The translations under genes and the position numbers were made by a program. A DNA stretch of 64,000 bases. It comes from Tausonia pullulans. Taxonomy: Eukaryota > Basidiomycota > Tremellomycetes > Cystofilobasidiales > Mrakiaceae. This document shows, in pieces, positions 53,888 to 64,000 of this stretch. Under the pieces are notes generated by a model. That model did not search any database and was not told where the DNA came from. It saw only the letters and a program-made list of their open reading frames with translations. Where the stretch lies: the NCBI GenBank assembly GCA_951802195.1, contig OX637635.1, positions 62,001 to 126,000 on the forward strand, given 5' to 3'. Each line of letters begins with the position of its first letter. The first letter of the stretch is position 1.

Positions 53888-56800
53888 ATGAGTTCACTAC
53901 GGCAATTTCAGGAGAGCATCGATGTTCGTGTCATTCAGGACTCCTCTGTCCACCATAGCGAGCCGTCGCCGACCTCTCTAGTCCACGACCTGACGTCCCT
54001 TCTCCCTGTTTGCGGCTTCCTTCCCGCTTGCTCTTCTGGTTCGCCCCAGGCAATTGCAGTCCGAGAACTCCAAAAGCAACGCGAGACGGTCCGCGAACAC
54101 GCCAAAGCTGCTCACGAGTTCAAGGCTCAGACAAAAGGGAAGAAGGCGGGGGACCTCAAGGCTGTCGTCAACTTGAAACCGGACGTGGCCGCCGGCGACG
54201 ACAAGCAGCATTCGACATTGAAGGCTGAAAGCGAAAATACCTCTGTCCCTCTGACTCTGCAGGTCCGTAGAAGAGGGTGTCTTTTTATTCCAGGTGTCCT
54301 TTCATGCTGACCACCATGGCTTGGGACAGGAACTTCTCTTCCTGCCCGCGTCCGAAGACACGGACGACATCATTAAGGCCGACCTCGGGACGCGTCTCGT
54401 CCGCTCCCACGGCGAGATCGTTGTGTCCTTCGGCCAGCGGCGGGATGCAGCCAAGTACTTCCACAGTGAGGGTCTTGACGATGATGCCGAGGTTGGCTTC
54501 GTCGGAGACTCCCTCAAGCGGGGAGATGACGAGCTGGAGGTGCTCAAATCGAGGCTGGCCGCCGTGGCGACTGCGATGGGCGCCGAGGTACAACGAACTG
54601 TCGATCGAGGTGCTCCAGAGATGTTACCACATCCTGATGATAATCCGTACTCGTCCAGGTGTCAATCCTGACCACCTCCAGCTTGCCATCTCCCAATGCC
54701 ATGCTCTTGGTCCGGCTTGTACCTTCTTCTATCGAGCAGATCAACGAGGTTCGTGTGGCAGTTGTCGGGAATGTCGACGCCGGCAAGTCGACGATGCTGG
54801 GGGTCTTGGTGCGTTTGAAATGCTTTGTTCGCGCTTATCATTCCAACACAGTCCCGCTCACATGTTCTTGGCTTCATCTATCCTGTTCCCCGATATCCAG
54901 ACGAGGGGCGGCCTTGATGACGGTCGCGGCCGAGCTCGCGTCAATCTTTTCAGACACAAGCATGAGATTGAGACGGGGAGGACGTCATCTGTGGGCATGG
55001 AGGTGCGCTTGGGTTCTCGCTTGATCTTCAGCTTGGACTTTTTTGTGACCGCTTTGGGACTCCTCATAGATCCTGGGCTTCTCACCTTCCGGCGAGCCTG
55101 TTATTCCAAACACACACGCCCCAACAGCGAAGCAACTGGCCGAAGATCTCGGGCCCGTCACGACCTCTGGCTCTACTGCTCGCCGTGAGAAGTTGAGCTG
55201 GGACGATATTTGCAAGCGCTCAAGCAAAATAATCAGCTTCATAGGTCAGTCCTCGCCAGCAGCGTAACGTCTCTTGCTGGTTCCGGTATTCTGACGGTCT
55301 CATCTTTTCTAGATCTGGCCGGTCACGAACGGTGAGACCCATTTCTTTGACATCATATGAGACCACTTTCCATGGGTCGGCGCTCATCTCACGCGCTGCT
55401 CTCAGCTATCTGAAAACGACGATCTGTGAGCTGCGGCTGCGCCTCACTCTCAGCAAGGGAACAAGTTCTCTGATTGACTCTCAATTCATGCACCAGTCGG
55501 CATGACGGGGTGCAGCCCGGACTACTGCTTCCTCATGGTTGGCGCGAATGCTGGTCTCATTGGCGAGTAGATCCAGATCCTTCCTCCTCTCTAGTTGCTA
55601 TTCTGACGCAAGAAACTTATCAGGCATGTCGAAAGAGCATCTCGTAAGTTTTACACTCAAACCTCCGATTCCGCAGACGCTGACCCAGCCCCCACGGACA
55701 GGCCGTTGCCCTGGCACTCTCGGTGCCGGTCATCGTCTGTATCACCAAGATTGACATGACGCCGCCTCACGTCCTTGAGGCGACCAAGAAACAGCTCGTC
55801 AAGATCCTCAAGTCACCAGGGTGCCGGTGAGTCAGCGTCATTCTCCTTCATTTTGTACAACGCTGACGATCTGCTCTTGCCTTCTAGAAAAACTCCCGTC
55901 TTCGTTCAGTCAATCCAGGACTCTGTCGAGCTCTCTCAGGTCTTTGTCAAGGAGAGGTCAGTTGACTAGCTTGCTCGCATCTGGTCTCCGACGTCGGGAT
56001 CGATCACTGATTTTCCTCGTCAGGTTGGCGCCCGTCTTCTGCCTTTCAAATGTGACGGGCGAAGGTCTTCCTCTTTTACGCAGCTTCATTAACGTACTTC
56101 CCACGAGCCAGGGAGGTGAGAAGTACGAAGTCGACGCCCCGCTGGAGTACTCCATCTCCGATGTGGTCAGTCTGAGGGAGAGAAAGAGGTTTGCCCGACA
56201 GCCCAACTGATTTGGGCTGTCCTTCTAGTTCTCAGTGCCATTCGTCGGAACTGTCGTCGTTCGTCGCACCCCTCTTATTTCCCAGATAAAGCCGATGTCA
56301 GTGTTCTGACGTCCGCTCTGCATCAGAATGGAGTGCTCAACAGCGGAACCATCAAAGCTGGCGATGTCGTCCTCCTGGGGCCGGACAGTCTCGGCTCTTT
56401 CATGCAGGTAAGGCCTCTCAAAGCAAGTTAAAAAGCTGAGCGTTCGTTCGCTGAGCAGCGCGTCTGCTTCCAGACTTCGGTTAAGTCAATTCAGCGCAAG
56501 CGGGCACCGGTAAACTCCGCTGAGGCTGGGCAGTCTGTCTCGTGCGTCTTGGAACCTTCAGCCGTCTCTCCCTCTCTATATTTCCCCCCTAAGAGCTCCT
56601 GACCCCTCTTGGTTGCAACAGGTTCGCTCTGAAGCGCGTGCGCCGGGCCGCTGTCAGGTGTGTCAGAACCACTGTTTGCTCGATCCTGGATGGCCACCAT
56701 CAACTGACGGACAATCTCGCCACCTCTTAGGAAGGGTATGGTCATTGTCGCTAAAACGGATGAGCTCCCCAAAGCTGTTCGCCGCTTTGAAGGCCAGATC

Positions 56801-57310
56801 GTATGTGCCTCGCATCGGGCCCGAGTTCGATCTTGCGCATCTCACTGAGTCCTTGCTCTCGCCCAGCTCGTCCTCTACCACAACACGACCATTCAGCCCA
56901 GGTATCAGGCCGTCATGCACTGCGGTCCAATGTGGGTTGACTTCCTTTCCTTTCTTGCCTTTCTTCCGAGCTTATCCTTGTTGGCCCGCTTCTCAGACGA
57001 CAGACCGTACGGATAGTCTCAATGTGCTTTGCTTCTTGTTTCTCGGCGTTAGATTTCTCGCTAAATTTTGCTGAAAATCTGGTTTTTCTCAGGGACAATC
57101 CAAAGGGCATCCTCCGGACGGGCGACAGGGCGACCGTGGTATTCGGTGCGTTTGTTCGTTGCCGTCCCCCCTTGCTCAGTCTGACCTGTATTCTTCGCGA
57201 TGGTCGCAGAATTCGTCAGCGGACCGGAGTACATCAAAGAGGGCTCCAAGCTCCTCTTCCGCGAGGGCAAGACGAAAGGACTGGGTGTCGTGACCAAAGT
57301 CGGCATCTGA
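53888..57310 (+). CDS. GTPBP1/GTPBP2-family translational GTPase
   Basis: An EF-Tu-like GTPase of the GTPBP1 family, which in animals helps with stalled ribosomes and mRNA decay. The start is ATG 53888 ([13 protein letters not shown]). The N-terminal extension has [40 protein letters not shown] leads to the G domain: [20 protein letters not shown] (G1, about 54750), [20 protein letters not shown] (switch I), DLAGHER (G3, a 19-nt exon at 55313-55331), YLKTTI (20-nt exon at 55407-55426), [20 protein letters not shown], and [10 protein letters not shown] (G4, about 55750). Domains 2-3 follow with [40 protein letters not shown] and [17 protein letters not shown]. The end reads [18 protein letters not shown], with the stop at 57308-57310. 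Order and motifs match the family throughout; some exon ends near 56200-56300 and 56980-57100 are unsure. Confidence 0.92.
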
Positions 57311-57687
57311 AAGGGTCGAGCAGAGGGCCGGAGCAGCGACTGAGCAGCGCAGGAGGGAGAAAAGGCTTCGCAGCATTCTTTATCTTATTGACTGTTGATA
57401 AATATATTATTCTCTCTTGTACCAGGTTGTGGCATGGCAACCAAGAAAGTAGGAAAGGAAAAAGAGTAAGGTGAGGTGACGAGAGAACGCAAATGAAGAG
57501 AAATATCGTGAAAGACTTCAAAGACAACAACGATGATGGATGGATAAATGAGCACCAAAAGAAAATGACGTTGAAACAAATCTTGAGCGAGCTGAAGAGC
57601 TCCGAGGAACGCCGTCAGTAGAGTTTGCCGCCTAGTCTGGAAAAACACAACTCTTTCGACCTACGACTCATTCCTGATTCAATCCAA
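57311..57687. other. Convergent intergenic region
   Basis: 377 bp between two 3' ends. A putative poly(A) region (ataaatatattattc near 57396-57415) lies downstream of the GTPase stop. No gene was recognised. Confidence 0.5.
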
Positions 57688-59905
57688 TCAAAACCAGGGA
57701 CGCGGGAACCAAGCGGTCCAGCCGAGTTCCGCAAAAGCTCCTCGAGACTTTGGGCGACGAGAGCGAGCGGACCTGTCTGCGATCGATGAGCGGAGGAGAT
57801 CGTCGACAACGAACGAGTGGTCCGGTGAGGGAAAGCGACCGCGGAGATAGGTCATCGGAATCGCCGTTGAGGGCGGAGAGAGAGACCTCGGGGATGGCTC
57901 TGCCGATGGGGTCGCCGGTTGGTTGCTTGTAGGACCACTGGAAGAGGCCGAGGTAGCAAACGAGCTGGGTTCAGGAGAGCGAGATGCATGAAAGGAGTCG
58001 GAGCCTCTAGCGAGGAAACGCTCGGGCGGAGAGTGAGATTGGCCGCGCAAGGATCGGGAAGGGTGAGGCTTCTTGGCGCTGATGAAGCGAGAAACCAAAG
58101 GCGAGGAACCTTGATCGCCGAGGAGTGCTGCCGCAAGGCTCTCATGCTCGGCTATAGCGGGGGGTGAGTCAACAGCGACAGCACCAATTGAAGGGTCGGA
58201 CATAGCGGGGCAACCCTTAGTCTCACTCATTTTGCGAACCTCTTCGCTGACTTCGCATTCTGCTGAGACTATGTTAGGTCTGGGCTCAAACAAATCTGCT
58301 TGAGTGGAGCCCGTGATAACGGATTGGTCACGCCCGGTCGCCTTGAGCCATGCCTGAAATTCGTACTCGTCCGCCTGGCCAGGGTGGACCAGACTGTGCT
58401 CGTCCCGGAAGACAGAGAGCATCTCCTCGTGATTGGGAAAGACAATGCCACCGACCTGCGAGGTCGCGGGCGGAATGAAGGAGGATTCAGGACTAGCGCT
58501 CAGGCAGGGGCTGGCGGATGCTATCGGCGCCTTGGTAGCGGAAGGCGCAACGGGGCAGTCCATGCCGAGAGAAGAGGACAGGGCGGCCTCTTTAGCGAGC
58601 GGAGAAGTGGTACCAGAGGGTTCCAGGGGAGGAGAAGCAGGCGTCTGACCCCCTTCGAGCGATAAAGACGCAGACGCCGCAGCCGGCTTAGAGGCGTCTT
58701 CAATATCGACATGGAGGGCAGGAGCGCAGGAATACGGAGCAGCAGGGGAGATTCTAGAGTAGGCCTCCTCCCAGTCGTCGGCGAAACTGGGCTGTCGCTT
58801 CGAATCCCTCTCCGTCGGCGTGCTGTCGAGGGCGTCAGCGCCTACCTGGTCAATCTCGCACGGGTGATAGGCTGTACAACCGGCGAAGTGGTCGGTCCAT
58901 CGGCTCGAATCGTCGTCTGGGCGCTTGATCTGACGTGCACGCCCGAAGGCATCCCTCCAGTGGGCGAGATCATCGGCGTTCGCCTCGCCGACAGCTGCTG
59001 TGCGAGGCGTGATGCGATGAGCCGTAGACGACGGCAGAGCCGAGAGCATATCGAAGCTGCGACCCGGCGAAGACGAGGGTTTGACCGGCAAGGGGGTCGT
59101 TTCCACTCTAGCCTCCGGCCTGCTGCTCTCGGCGCTGGAGAGTTTTTCCCTGGGAGCGGGTGGAGATTCAGCGAGAGGAAGAGCTATGCTTTCTGAACCT
59201 CATGAGAAAGTGGCAGAGGGGTACTCACTTGTCTACAGCACAACCATCGAGGTCACCGTTCGGCTGATGGCTAGCCTTAGCAGAGAATTGGGCCGTTTGT
59301 GAAGCAGAAGTTGGCGGGATGATCGCGAGAGCATTACCAGCCGCAGCAGACGCTCCCACTCTTGCTGCTCCACCATCGGCCACCTCAGACGAAGGGACGC
59401 GCATGTCTCCATCGACCGCCGCGGATCGATGGCTCTGACGTACCGCCTCGAGAAGCTGTCCATAATTTGTCTCGAGTTGAGAAACTTGGTGACCGAGCAT
59501 ATCGACCTGGCGGGAGATCGTGCAAGCACGACGGACCGAGGCGAGCGCGAGCGCGCCCCCAACGCCGAGGGCGGCCCAGCCAAGGAAAGGGAAAGGCGGT
59601 GAGGACGATGGGGCTGGGCTGGTGAAAGGCCGGGGAGGAACGGGGGAATCTGGCTCCCGAGGAGGCTCAGATGGGACCGAAGGCCAAAGGAGATGGAAGA
59701 TGCCCGGGTCGGAAGCACCTGCTGCGATGCCGGAACAGGGAGGATAGGGATGGAGCGCGCCATCGAACAGGACCATGTGGAACCGGAGAACGCTTTCGAA
59801 GGTTTGATCGTGGTCTTGGACGTTGGAGAGCTCGACGAGGTGATCGAACAGGCTCAATGACATGGTGGTTAAGGGCGAGGAGAGGGAGGTCATCCCACCC
59901 GTCAT
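57688..59905 (-). CDS. Single-pass membrane protein of unknown function
   Basis: A two-exon gene. Exon 1 starts at 59905 (MTGGMTSLSSPLTTMSLSLF) and ends in CAVDK, where an intron of about 90 nt (59220-59140) splits the Lys codon. Exon 2 continues EKLSSAESSRPEARVE to the stop at 57688. Around residues 101-122 there is one hydrophobic segment (PFLGWAALGVGGALALASV) after a Pro-rich stretch, followed by a short predicted coiled coil (RQVDMLGHQVSQLETNYGQL). The remaining 550 residues are Ser/Pro/Ala-rich and look disordered. The repeated HWRDAFGRARQIKRP and WEEAYSRI stretches may be the only folded motifs. I do not recognise a family. The context gives no clue to function. Confidence 0.7.
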
Positions 59906-60087
59906 GTCTTTCCCCTCGTCTCGGCCCGCTCCGCTGCTTGTGGCGCAAGCGCACCGGCCAAGCGGTCTGCGGTCCTCCCTCAGCGCAATTCAGAAAGAGG
60001 CTTTGCTATGGATAGCTTGCTTGTGAGCAACTTGGATAAAAGAAAGCGAAGTGATCATACAGGCTAGGTGGATGCAAGTCTAGACAA

Positions 60088-61786
60088 TCACACGCCGCTC
60101 CCATCCTCGTCTTCGCCCATCACCTCGCCCCCTTCCTCATCCTCCTCGCCCTCGCCGACACGCCCACTTCCTCTCCCTTCACCACCAGCATCCCTCATGA
60201 GCTGCGAGAATGCCAGCATACCGCCAGACGCATCGCCTTCAGCGGCGCCGCTCCCGCCAGGCATGTCCTCGTTGCCCTCGCCGTCAATGACCACGCTCTC
60301 CTCCCGCCCACCAGGAACCGCCGACACACTCCGACTGCGCCACTCTGCCCAAGGATTCTCATCTTCATCCTCCTCCTCGTCATCCCAGGCGGGTGTCGCG
60401 GGGCGGAACAGTGGCTCGCTCGCCGCCGGGCTAGAGGAGGAAGGACCCGCTGCCGCCGACCTGGATTGAGCGCGCGGAGCGACGGATGTAGGTACCGGAG
60501 TGGACGAGGCGGACCTCGACTGGGCGGGAGGGAAAATAGAGGGATCACGGGAGAAGGGAGTGGACGACGGTGTTCGAGAATAGGACGGCTTCCGAGGCGC
60601 GGCGGGTAGGGCAGGCCATCTGCGCAGCGTATCGCGACGATCAAGGCCACGCTCTTCGCGATGGGGAAGGGAGAAGCTCGAATTCAAGGCACTTACGGCT
60701 CAATTATTAGACACAAGCTCTTGCCGTAGATGGAGAAGCCTGGAAGAGCGGGCGTTACAAAATCAGACATAGCTGTGCCACCCCAAGGGGCCGCAGCCCA
60801 GATGGACCTTTGTATCGAAGCTCCATTGCCGGCTTGAAGAGCTTTTGGTCCTCATCATACTCGCCCAGAACAGGCAGCCCTGGACTGATAAGCGCTGGCT
60901 TCTGCTCCTCCTCTTGCGGCTCTGTCGGCTGCGAGAGGAGTGCAGCGATATTGCGCTGTTCCTCGGCCTCGGGGTCGGGCTTGGGCTGCAGCAGAGGACC
61001 TTTGGATGGGGAGCGAGATTCTCGATCTTGAAGCCCGCTTCCCTCTGGATCAGCCATTTGCCGTGGCAGCACGACTGCATATACATCAGAGCTTTTACTC
61101 ACAGAACAACGGCTCCGGTCCGTCGTCTTCCCTGGGCTCGACAGTCATCGACCGATCCCTCGACATGCTTCTCCTGGACTCGGCATGGTCCGTATCTCCT
61201 CCATCTTGGCTTGAGTAGTCCACATCACTGCCAATGACGCGTCGCTTGCGCTTCCTCTCCCTCACGGCAGCACCGGCGCCGTCTTTTCCCTTGGACGTGG
61301 CGGCCCGTCCGTTCTTAGCACGCCGCGATGATCCAGCCTCCGGTCCGGCCGTCATTTCGTACTCGTCGAAGTCGGTTGTGGAAGGCATGGAAGGTCGGGG
61401 AATGGGCCGCGAAACATATGACTTCTCCTTGACGAGGACGACATGGCGGTGGTCCATCCGGCGGAGAAAGTAGGCGAACTGGTAGTCGTCTGGTCAAACC
61501 ATCGAGGCGCGGTAAGCATCCTCGATCACGAGGATGTGAACCGCGAGAATGAATGGAACAAGGTTCACCTCCCCTGCAGACATCTACAGTTCCCTTCTTC
61601 TCTAGCGCCAGGTTGGCCTCGGACACAAGCTTTGTGCCGATCCTGCAGCAGCGAATCAAAAGTCGACGCAAAGGATGGGCGGCGATGACGTTTAGTCGGC
61701 ATCGAGGGACGAGTGAGGCGGGTCACATCGCCGGCGTACCTCGACCGGAGGTCGGCGAGGACCTTCTGGAGCACGATATCATTCAT
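60088..61786 (-). CDS. Basic, probably nuclear orphan protein
   Basis: I do not recognise this gene. The chosen start is ATG 61786 (MNDIVLQKVLADL). Joined exons read RIGTKLVSEANLALEKKGTV, then after an intron GDDYQFAYFLRRMDHRHVVL (about 61490-61440), with a conserved-looking helical character. A basic segment RERKRKRRVIGSD (near 61260) looks like a nuclear localisation signal. EEQRNIAALLSQPTEP, LFKPAMELRYKGFSIYGKSL (spanning an intron near 60780-60750) and CLIIEP follow. A long low-complexity tail (60640-60088) is rich in Ser/Pro, then Glu/Asp/Gly. Introns have GT/AG ends and the frames join, which supports a real gene. A chromatin-associated role is only a guess from composition. Confidence 0.65.
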
Positions 61787-62211
61787 CCACCGGACATGAT
61801 TCGGATCGAGGTCTGCCAGGACGGCGGGTAATGGATGGCGCAGACGGGACCGACGCGACGCGACGAGGGAGAGCAACGGAAAACGACGTGTCAAAAGGGC
61901 ATCGGTCGGGCCGTCGCATCGCGGAGGTCAGGAGCTACTGACAAACGTAGACCTGAAGGACGGAGAAAGGCGAGATCTGGAGATAGTATGCGTTGCGCGT
62001 GGAGAAGGTCATGCTGATGGTTAGAGGAGTGAGAGCGGAATCGTTGTCATCTTCGGGAACGCATGGTCCGTCGTCATCTTGCCGGCGCGTCGTCGTCGCC
62101 CTCGCCCTTCTCTTGTTCTACTCCTCGACCTCCACCTCCGCCCATCCCTCGACCTCTTTCTCAACTCTTTGGCACTTCGCCTCTCTTCCCTCCGCCCCGC
62201 CGCTCGGAGCG
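61787..62211. promoter_or_regulatory. Divergent promoter region before OCT1
   Basis: 425 bp between two divergent starts. The part before 62212 is rich in C and T on the plus strand. An in-frame ATG at 61993 would lengthen OCT1, but the added residues are Ser-rich and look like leader sequence. Confidence 0.5.
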
Positions 62212-64000
62212 ATGCTCTGCAACATCTCCCGGCGTCTCCTCCCGCCCGCCCTCCACGCGCGCTCGTTTTGGTCGCGCACCTCTTCTGTCGCGAAGCACGC
62301 TGTCAGGGCTGACTCGCCGCCGCTCGTCACCTACTTTGACCTCCCGGCCACGGCCGCTACTTCTCAGTCCACCCAGGTGCTGAGCCCGACGGGCGTCTTC
62401 GGCCAGCGGCTCCTCACCTCGCCATCCGGTCTCGCCGAGGTCGCCGCCCACGTTGAGCGTCACTGCAACCTCGTCCTCCGTCGGATCCACGCCGCCCCGG
62501 CCGCGGGCCAGGGCGAACTTCGGCTGGTGGTTAAGAACTTTGATCGGCTGAGTGATCTTCTCTGCGGTGTCATTGACATGTGCGAGCTCCTCTGGACGAC
62601 CCACCCGGACCGCAAGTGGGTCGCACAGGCCGAGAAGACGTACGAAGGTCTCTGCAGACTCATGAACCAGATGAACGTTGACGAAGCACTTTACGGCGTG
62701 AGTTCAAATGAATACAGCAGAACTGATCTCCGATAGTTTTTGCAAGGAACTGACTCCCTAAATTCTGTTGTCTTGAATGTGCGTCGTCGCTGTGGTACCC
62801 CGCTCCAGGCCCTCAAGGCCGCCGTGGACGACCCTTCCATCACCGAAGCCTTTACGGCCGAGGAGGCTCGCGCAGCTTACGTCTTCATGCACGACTTTCA
62901 AAAGTCTGGTATCCACCTCCCAGCTCGCGATAAGCAGACGTTCGTCAACCTTTCGGAGCAGATCATCGTCCTCGGCCGCCAGTTCGCCACGGATCAGGGG
63001 TCACCTGCTCCGCCCGTCATCTTTCCGGACGTCAAGGCGCTCCTGCCAGGACTCGGGGACCGCTTTGTGCGCCGGGTACGCGGTCGGAGAGGTGACGCTA
63101 AGGTCCAGCCGGGGACGTACGAGAGCGCTATGATCCTCCGCAAGGCCGAGAACGAGGAGGTCCGGCGGAGGATGTGGATCGGCGGGCAGACGGCCAACAG
63201 AGATCAAATATCTGTTCTTGAGCAGCTGCTTTCGACGAGGGCAAGACTTGCTGGTCTCGTCGGTAGAGGGAGCTGGGGAGAGGTGGAGCTGGAGAACAAA
63301 ATGGCGAGCAGTCCGGGTGAGATATCAACTAGGCTGCCCGTCACAACCCGAATGCTCAATCCCTTTCCGTCATTTTTTTTAGCCAACGTCACGGGTTTCC
63401 TCGAGTCTCTTGCTCTTAGCAATCGCCCGGCAGCCCTGAGCGAAATCTCTAAACTCGCCGCCCTCAAGCAGGAGCAACATTCCCTTTCTTCCCTTCCTAA
63501 CCTGCAGCCTTGGGACCGCGATTATTATCTCCAGATGCACGCCGACCACCTTGCCGCCTCGACTGGTTCGCTCGATTCGCTTTCCCCTTACTTCTCCGTC
63601 GGGAACGTCCTCAATGGCCTGTCGACACTCTTTACAAAACTCTACGGCGTCTCATTCGTCCCGGCTCCCGCTGCGCCTGGGGAGGTTTGGCATAACTCGG
63701 TCCGCAAGCTCGAAGTGGTTGACGAGGCGGAAGGTGGCGTTGTCGGCTACATTTACTGTGACCTCTTCTCCCGTGACGGCAAGGCCGGCAACGCCGCCCA
63801 CTACACAGTCCGATGCTCGAGGCGAGTTGACGATGACGACCTTGCGGGAGATCTCAAGTTCTCGGACGACCCAAGCTTCGACCCGAGGCGCGGTGGGCTC
63901 GAGGTTACCCCCTCAACGGCGCGCTCGAGAGAGGGCTGGTATCAGCTCCCGATTGTGGTTCTCAACTGCAACTTTGAGGAACCGACCTTTGAGGCGGGTG
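62212..64000 (+). CDS. OCT1: Mitochondrial intermediate peptidase (5' part)
   Basis: An M3-family metallopeptidase of the mitochondrial matrix that removes an octapeptide after first cleavage of imported precursors. The start is ATG 62212 (MLCNISRRLLPPALHARSFW), with an Arg-rich, acid-free N-terminus fitting a targeting signal. Exon 1 ends at 62697 (phase 0), and exon 2 starts at 62809 (ALKAAVDDPSITEAFTAEEA). Family blocks seen: GVFGQRLLTSPSGL, VVKNFDRLSDLLCGVIDMCE, FMHDFQKSGIHLPARDKQTF, LSEQIIVLGRQF, RTRARLAGLVG-like near 63240, PWDRDYYLQMHA, YFSVGNVLNGLSTLFTKLYG and VVGYIYCDLFSRDGKAGNAA. The window ends in LNCNFEEPTF, before the zinc-binding HEXXH motif, so the catalytic site is not visible. 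Confidence 0.95.

Noticed and set aside
1-64000. tRNA, rRNA or snRNA genes
   Set aside because: No cloverleaf with A/B boxes or known RNA motif was found by eye; a covariance search would be needed to exclude short RNAs.

Overview
The window looks like a piece of basidiomycete nuclear genome, most likely a GC-rich red-yeast type (Pucciniomycotina, Microbotryomycetes-like). The reasons are compact housekeeping genes cut by many short introns (about 50-100 nt, GT..AG), high GC, and protein matches to fungal families. The lineage is inferred from gene style and was not tested by a search. There are no bacterial operons, CRISPR arrays or phage genes.

Left host block (1-19.6 kb): cytosolic phenylalanyl-tRNA synthetase alpha (FRS2, runs off the left edge), vacuolar carboxypeptidase S (CPS1), a TBC-domain protein, a 1322-residue GATA nitrogen regulator (NIT2/AreA/Gat1 type), the GARP tether subunit VPS52, and the autophagy E2-like enzyme ATG3.

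Central block (20.1-42.9 kb): nested LTR retrotransposons, treated as fossils. Three copies of one chromovirus (Ty3/gypsy with a C-terminal chromodomain) and pieces of at least two Ty1/copia elements are present. One chromovirus (27294-33382) looks whole. It has identical 360-bp LTRs and a CGAAG target duplication, and it sits inside a copia element. Two further chromovirus copies, both broken, lie in two nearly identical inverted arms of about 4.4 kb (20613-25033 and 36451-40888) on either side of the copia element. A 200-N assembly gap lies between the arms.

Right host block (43.1-64 kb): the Golgi tether subunit COG2, the plasma-membrane PI4-kinase scaffold EFR3, a GH71 alpha-1,3-glucanase without a signal peptide, a GTPBP1-family translational GTPase, a single-pass membrane protein of unknown function, a basic nuclear-looking orphan, and mitochondrial intermediate peptidase (OCT1, runs off the right edge).

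Several host genes act in membrane traffic or vacuole/autophagy biology (CPS1, TBC protein, VPS52, ATG3, COG2, EFR3), but nothing suggests that they are co-regulated. The two most striking observations are the run of tiny exons at the end of ATG3 (8, 12, 19, 16 and 8 nt) with similar tiny exons in the GATA factor and the GTPase, and the inverted, nested retrotransposon block with a probable self-priming signal.
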